From Streptomyces tailanensis (GTDB lineage Bacteria; Actinomycetota; Actinomycetes; Streptomycetales; Streptomycetaceae): a stretch of DNA of 63,341 bases. This document shows positions 61,328 to 63,341 of the stretch, in pieces. The notes beneath the pieces were generated by a model. It saw only the letters and a program-made list of their open reading frames with translations. It was not told where the DNA came from and ran no database searches. Every line of letters starts with the position of its first letter. Positions within the stretch are counted from its first letter, which is position 1. Location: NCBI RefSeq assembly GCF_008386495.1, contig NZ_VTHJ01000058.1, positions 1 through 63,341 of the forward strand, read 5' to 3'. The position numbers were made by a program, and so were the translations under genes.

Positions 61328-61888
61328 TCAGTCGGCGGCGTGGGCGGGCACGGGGACTTGGGCAGTCCCTCCGGACCCGCGGTCGTTCTCCCGGCGCTCC
61401 TCGACCACGTCGTCGACGTCCTCGCCGTCCGCGTCGGGGCGCTCCCCCTGCTCCCTGAGTTCCGCGATGGCGGCCTCGAAGTCCTCCAGCGAGTCGAACG
61501 CCCGGTAGACCGAGGCGAACCGCAAGTAGGCGACGAGGTCGAGTTCCTGCAGCGGGCCGAGGATGGCCAACCCCACGTCGTGGGTCGTCAGTTCGGCGCT
61601 TCCGGTCGCGCGCACCGCCTCCTCGACCCGTTGGCCGAGTTGAGCGAGCGCGTCCTCGGTGACAGGTCGCCCCTGGCATGCCTTGCGGACGCCATTGATG
61701 ACCTTGGTACGGCTGAAGGGTTCGGTCACGCCGGACCTCTTGATCACCATCAGTGAGCATGTCTCCACCGTCGTGAAACGGCGGGAACAGCCAGGACACT
61801 GACGGCGCCTGCGGATCGACGTGCCGTCGTCCGTCGTACGACTGTCGACGACGCGGCTGTCGGGGTGCCTACAGAAGGGACAGTGCAT
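61328..61888 (-). CDS. nrdR: Transcriptional repressor NrdR
   Basis: A 186-residue repressor of ribonucleotide reductase genes. The N-terminal zinc ribbon has CPFC (3-6) and CPGC (31-34). An ATP-cone (about 47-137, KRSGVTEPFSRTKVINGVRKAC) senses dATP/ATP. The C-terminal about 40 residues are acidic and variable. The start is the ATG at 61888. Two NrdR boxes lie upstream, so it controls its own operon with nrdJ, 160 bp downstream. Confidence 0.96.
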   Translation of the reverse strand: MHCPFCRHPDSRVVDSRTTDDGTSIRRRRQCPGCSRRFTTVETCSLMVIKRSGVTEPFSRTKVINGVRKACQGRPVTEDALAQLGQRVEEAVRATGSAELTTHDVGLAILGPLQELDLVAYLRFASVYRAFDSLEDFEAAIAELREQGERPDADGEDVDDVVEERRENDRGSGGTAQVPVPAHAAD

Positions 61889-61995
61889 AACTCCAACCCT
61901 CCTCACAGCACGACTCAATAGCCCCGCAAGGCCTCTTGGGCCCCGCGAAGCAGCCCCAAGCATAGGCGATACCCGAGCGCCCGAAGGACCGGGGG

Positions 61996-62011
61996 ACCAC
62001 AACTTCTGGGC
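61996..62011. promoter_or_regulatory. NrdR box (distal copy)
   Basis: ACCACAACTTCTGGGC, the degenerate member of a pair of 16-bp NrdR sites. It is separated by exactly 15 bp from the better copy, the spacing described for Streptomyces nrdRJ. Confidence 0.65.
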
Positions 62012-62026
62012 TACTACCGCAATCCA

Positions 62027-62042
62027 ACCACTAGATGTGGGG
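62027..62042. promoter_or_regulatory. NrdR box (proximal copy)
   Basis: ACCACTAGATGTGGGG, a near-palindromic 16-mer with central CTAGATGTGG that fits the NrdR-box pattern (CnnnATATnTnGTG-like). It is about 140 bp upstream of nrdR. Confidence 0.75.
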
Positions 62043-62353
62043 CTTGGCTCATAAATCCGCCCACGACGCGCGTGTCGCACACGTAGGGGTACGCGCCGCA
62101 CACACGCAGGCACATGCCGCACGGTCGTACCGCCGCCGGACGGACGGGGATACCGTGGGCGCCACGGGAAAAAGGGGCCGGTGCCCGTTTGACGAACCAC
62201 CGGGTGGCAGACTGACCCGCGCGACGGCAGCGGCCCACAAGGCCGAGGGCCCGGCGGTGAAGAGTACAGCAATGATCGCTTTTGTCTGCCGGGCCCGACG
62301 CGGCCCATACACCCAGACACTCGATCACGTCAGGTAATCCAGGCTTTTTCACT

Positions 62354-62367
62354 CGAACGTGTGTTTG
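62354..62367 (+). promoter_or_regulatory. LexA SOS box
   Basis: CGAACGTGTGTTTG matches the actinobacterial SOS box CGAACRNRYGTTYG with full half-sites, 62 bp upstream of the lexA start. It gives SOS autoregulation. Confidence 0.9.
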
Positions 62368-62428
62368 GCGCAACCTTTCGAAAGCAACTACCGTTGTGCT
62401 GCACGGGAGACCATCGAGAGGGGCCGAC

Positions 62429-63205
62429 GTGACCACCACCGCAGACAGTGCCACCATCACTGCCCAGGACCGCTCCCAGAGCCGACTCGAGCCGGTGCAT
62501 GCGATGAACGAAGCCACGAACCATGAGGGGCCCAAGCGGGCCCTGCCCGGCCGACCTCCAGGCATCAGGGCGGACAGCTCCGGCCTGACCGACCGGCAGC
62601 GCCGGGTCATCGAGGTCATCAGGGACTCTGTGCAGCGGCGCGGATACCCGCCGTCGATGCGGGAGATCGGCCAGGCGGTCGGCCTGTCCAGCACATCCTC
62701 CGTGGCGCACCAACTGATGGCCCTGGAGCGCAAGGGATTCCTGCGCCGCGACCCGCACCGCCCGCGTGCGTACGAGGTTCGCGGCTCCGACCAAGCCTCG
62801 GCGCAGCCCACGGACACCGCGGGCAAGCCGGCCGCGTCGTACGTGCCGCTCGTCGGCCGGATCGCCGCCGGTGGCCCGATCCTGGCCGAGGAGTCGGTCG
62901 AGGACGTGTTCCCGCTGCCGCGGCAGCTCGTCGGTGACGGTGAGCTGTTCGTCCTGAAGGTCGTGGGTGACTCGATGATCGAGGCCGCGATCTGCGACGG
63001 GGACTGGGTGACGGTCCGCCGCCAGCCCGTCGCCGAGAACGGCGACATCGTCGCGGCGATGCTGGACGGCGAGGCCACCGTCAAGCGTTTCAAGCGCGAG
63101 GACGGCCACGTGTGGCTGCTGCCGCACAACGCCGCCTACGAGCCCATCCCGGGTGACGACGCGACCATCCTCGGCAAGGTGGTGGCGGTACTGCGCCGCG
63201 TCTGA
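62429..63205 (+). CDS. lexA: SOS-response repressor LexA
   Basis: A 258-residue LexA/S24 peptidase. An N-terminal extension (1-50) is followed by a winged helix (about 52-115, SMREIGQAVGLSSTSSVAHQLMALERKGFL) and a linker. The latent protease domain has cleavage site Ala147-Gly148 in RIAAGG, Ser182 in GDSM and Lys219 in EATVKRF. The start is the GTG at 62429, with GAGAGGGG upstream; a later in-frame ATG near residue 26 is possible. RecA-stimulated self-cleavage de-represses DNA-damage genes. Confidence 0.96.
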   Translation: MTTTADSATITAQDRSQSRLEPVHAMNEATNHEGPKRALPGRPPGIRADSSGLTDRQRRVIEVIRDSVQRRGYPPSMREIGQAVGLSSTSSVAHQLMALERKGFLRRDPHRPRAYEVRGSDQASAQPTDTAGKPAASYVPLVGRIAAGGPILAEESVEDVFPLPRQLVGDGELFVLKVVGDSMIEAAICDGDWVTVRRQPVAENGDIVAAMLDGEATVKRFKREDGHVWLLPHNAAYEPIPGDDATILGKVVAVLRRV

Positions 63206-63251
63206 CACCCCCGCGGCGGGCGGGACGCCACCCGTCCGCCGCCCCTGATCC

Positions 63252-63286
63252 GGGCCCCGGAACCCTCTGCGCCGGTTCCGGGGCCC
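63252..63286 (+). terminator. lexA terminator
   Basis: GGGCCCCGGAACC (63252-63264) pairs perfectly with GGTTCCGGGGCCC (63274-63286) across a 9-nt loop, 46 bp past the lexA stop. Confidence 0.9.
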
Positions 63287-63317
63287 TGGGCTGTCCGGGG
63301 TTCACCGGTTGTTGGTT

Positions 63318-63341
63318 GGGCCGTCCCAGTTGGGACGGCCC
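63318..63341. terminator. Second hairpin at window edge
   Basis: GGGCCGTCCCA (63318-63328) pairs perfectly with TGGGACGGCCC (63331-63341) with a 2-nt loop. It may terminate an unseen convergent gene beyond the window. The right edge could continue. Confidence 0.7.

Larger units (their letters stand above)
61889..62428. other. Divergent regulatory region nrdR / lexA
   Basis: About 540 bp between divergent genes. It contains the two NrdR boxes (61996-62042), a central GC-rich CAC/GTAC-rich part, and the SOS box (62354-62367). No small gene is convincing. Confidence 0.7.

Noticed and set aside
58414..61458. Very long open frame antisense to nrdJ
   Set aside because: It is the complement of a clear class II reductase. 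Its composition is Leu/Asp/Gly/Val-repetitive, as expected of a shadow.

Overview
This is a high-GC actinobacterial chromosome segment, almost certainly from a Streptomyces species. The evidence is gene content and order: hemH, sepH, ptsH, parC, parE, hrdB, whiH, rnhB, nrdJ, nrdR and lexA occur in the order I remember for the Streptomyces coelicolor core chromosome (roughly SCO5860 down to SCO5803). Supporting signs are frequent GTG/TTG starts, a sporulation regulator with a WhiG-type promoter, and DasR-type operators. I see no rRNA or tRNA gene, CRISPR array, insertion sequence or prophage. Most of the window is conserved chromosomal core rather than a mobile or accessory region.

Layout. (1) 130-11142: inositol-monophosphatase and ferrochelatase (overlapping), an MFS transporter overlapping a flavin aldonolactone-type oxidase, the FtsZ-associated protein SepH, a sulfurtransferase, two VOC proteins, thymidine kinase, a nucleotide pyrophosphatase-like enzyme and a DUF5998 protein. 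(2) 11261-22465: a GNAT/NDP-forming acyl-CoA-synthetase fusion, HPr under two DasR-like sites, a GntR regulator, an M23 peptidase behind a ydaO-type (c-di-AMP) riboswitch, a paired M16 peptidase operon, and ParC. (3) 22477-30582: a COG0523 GTPase, a small accessory islet, an iron-box-controlled sucrase/ferredoxin-like protein, a CitA/CitB-type two-component system and a sodium:solute symporter with its DUF485 partner. (4) 30870-41134: ParE, a DUF7455 protein, a secreted trypsin-like protease, the principal sigma factor HrdB, WhiH, a one-polypeptide ABC transporter and an NrtR-type Nudix regulator. (5) 41135-50391: a glycogen-debranching-like protein, a DUF4192 protein, a RecQ-type helicase with a phosphoribosyltransferase-like tail, two unrecognised proteins and RNase HII. 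(6) 50474-58193: a TetR/MFS export pair with two perfect operators, a DUF4173-type membrane protein, an ADP-ribosylglycohydrolase, a histidine phosphatase, a YdbC-like protein, TerD and an NTF2-like protein. (7) 58276-63205: class II ribonucleotide reductase NrdJ, its repressor NrdR with two NrdR boxes, and divergent LexA with an SOS box.

The most informative content beyond the genes is regulatory: riboswitch, dre sites, iron boxes, NrdR boxes, SOS box, TetR operators, WhiG-type promoter and DnaA-box-like pair. There are also several unusual repeats. One is a GC-rich palindrome inserted in frame in the acetyltransferase gene. Another is an exact 20-bp tandem triplication at the end of the same gene, and a third is a perfect 22-bp inverted repeat below parE. 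I found no convincing wholly new multi-gene system. The best candidates for new biology are the RecQ-phosphoribosyltransferase fusion, the small protein at 49016-49621 that looks like a detached helicase C-terminus, and the repeat insertions.
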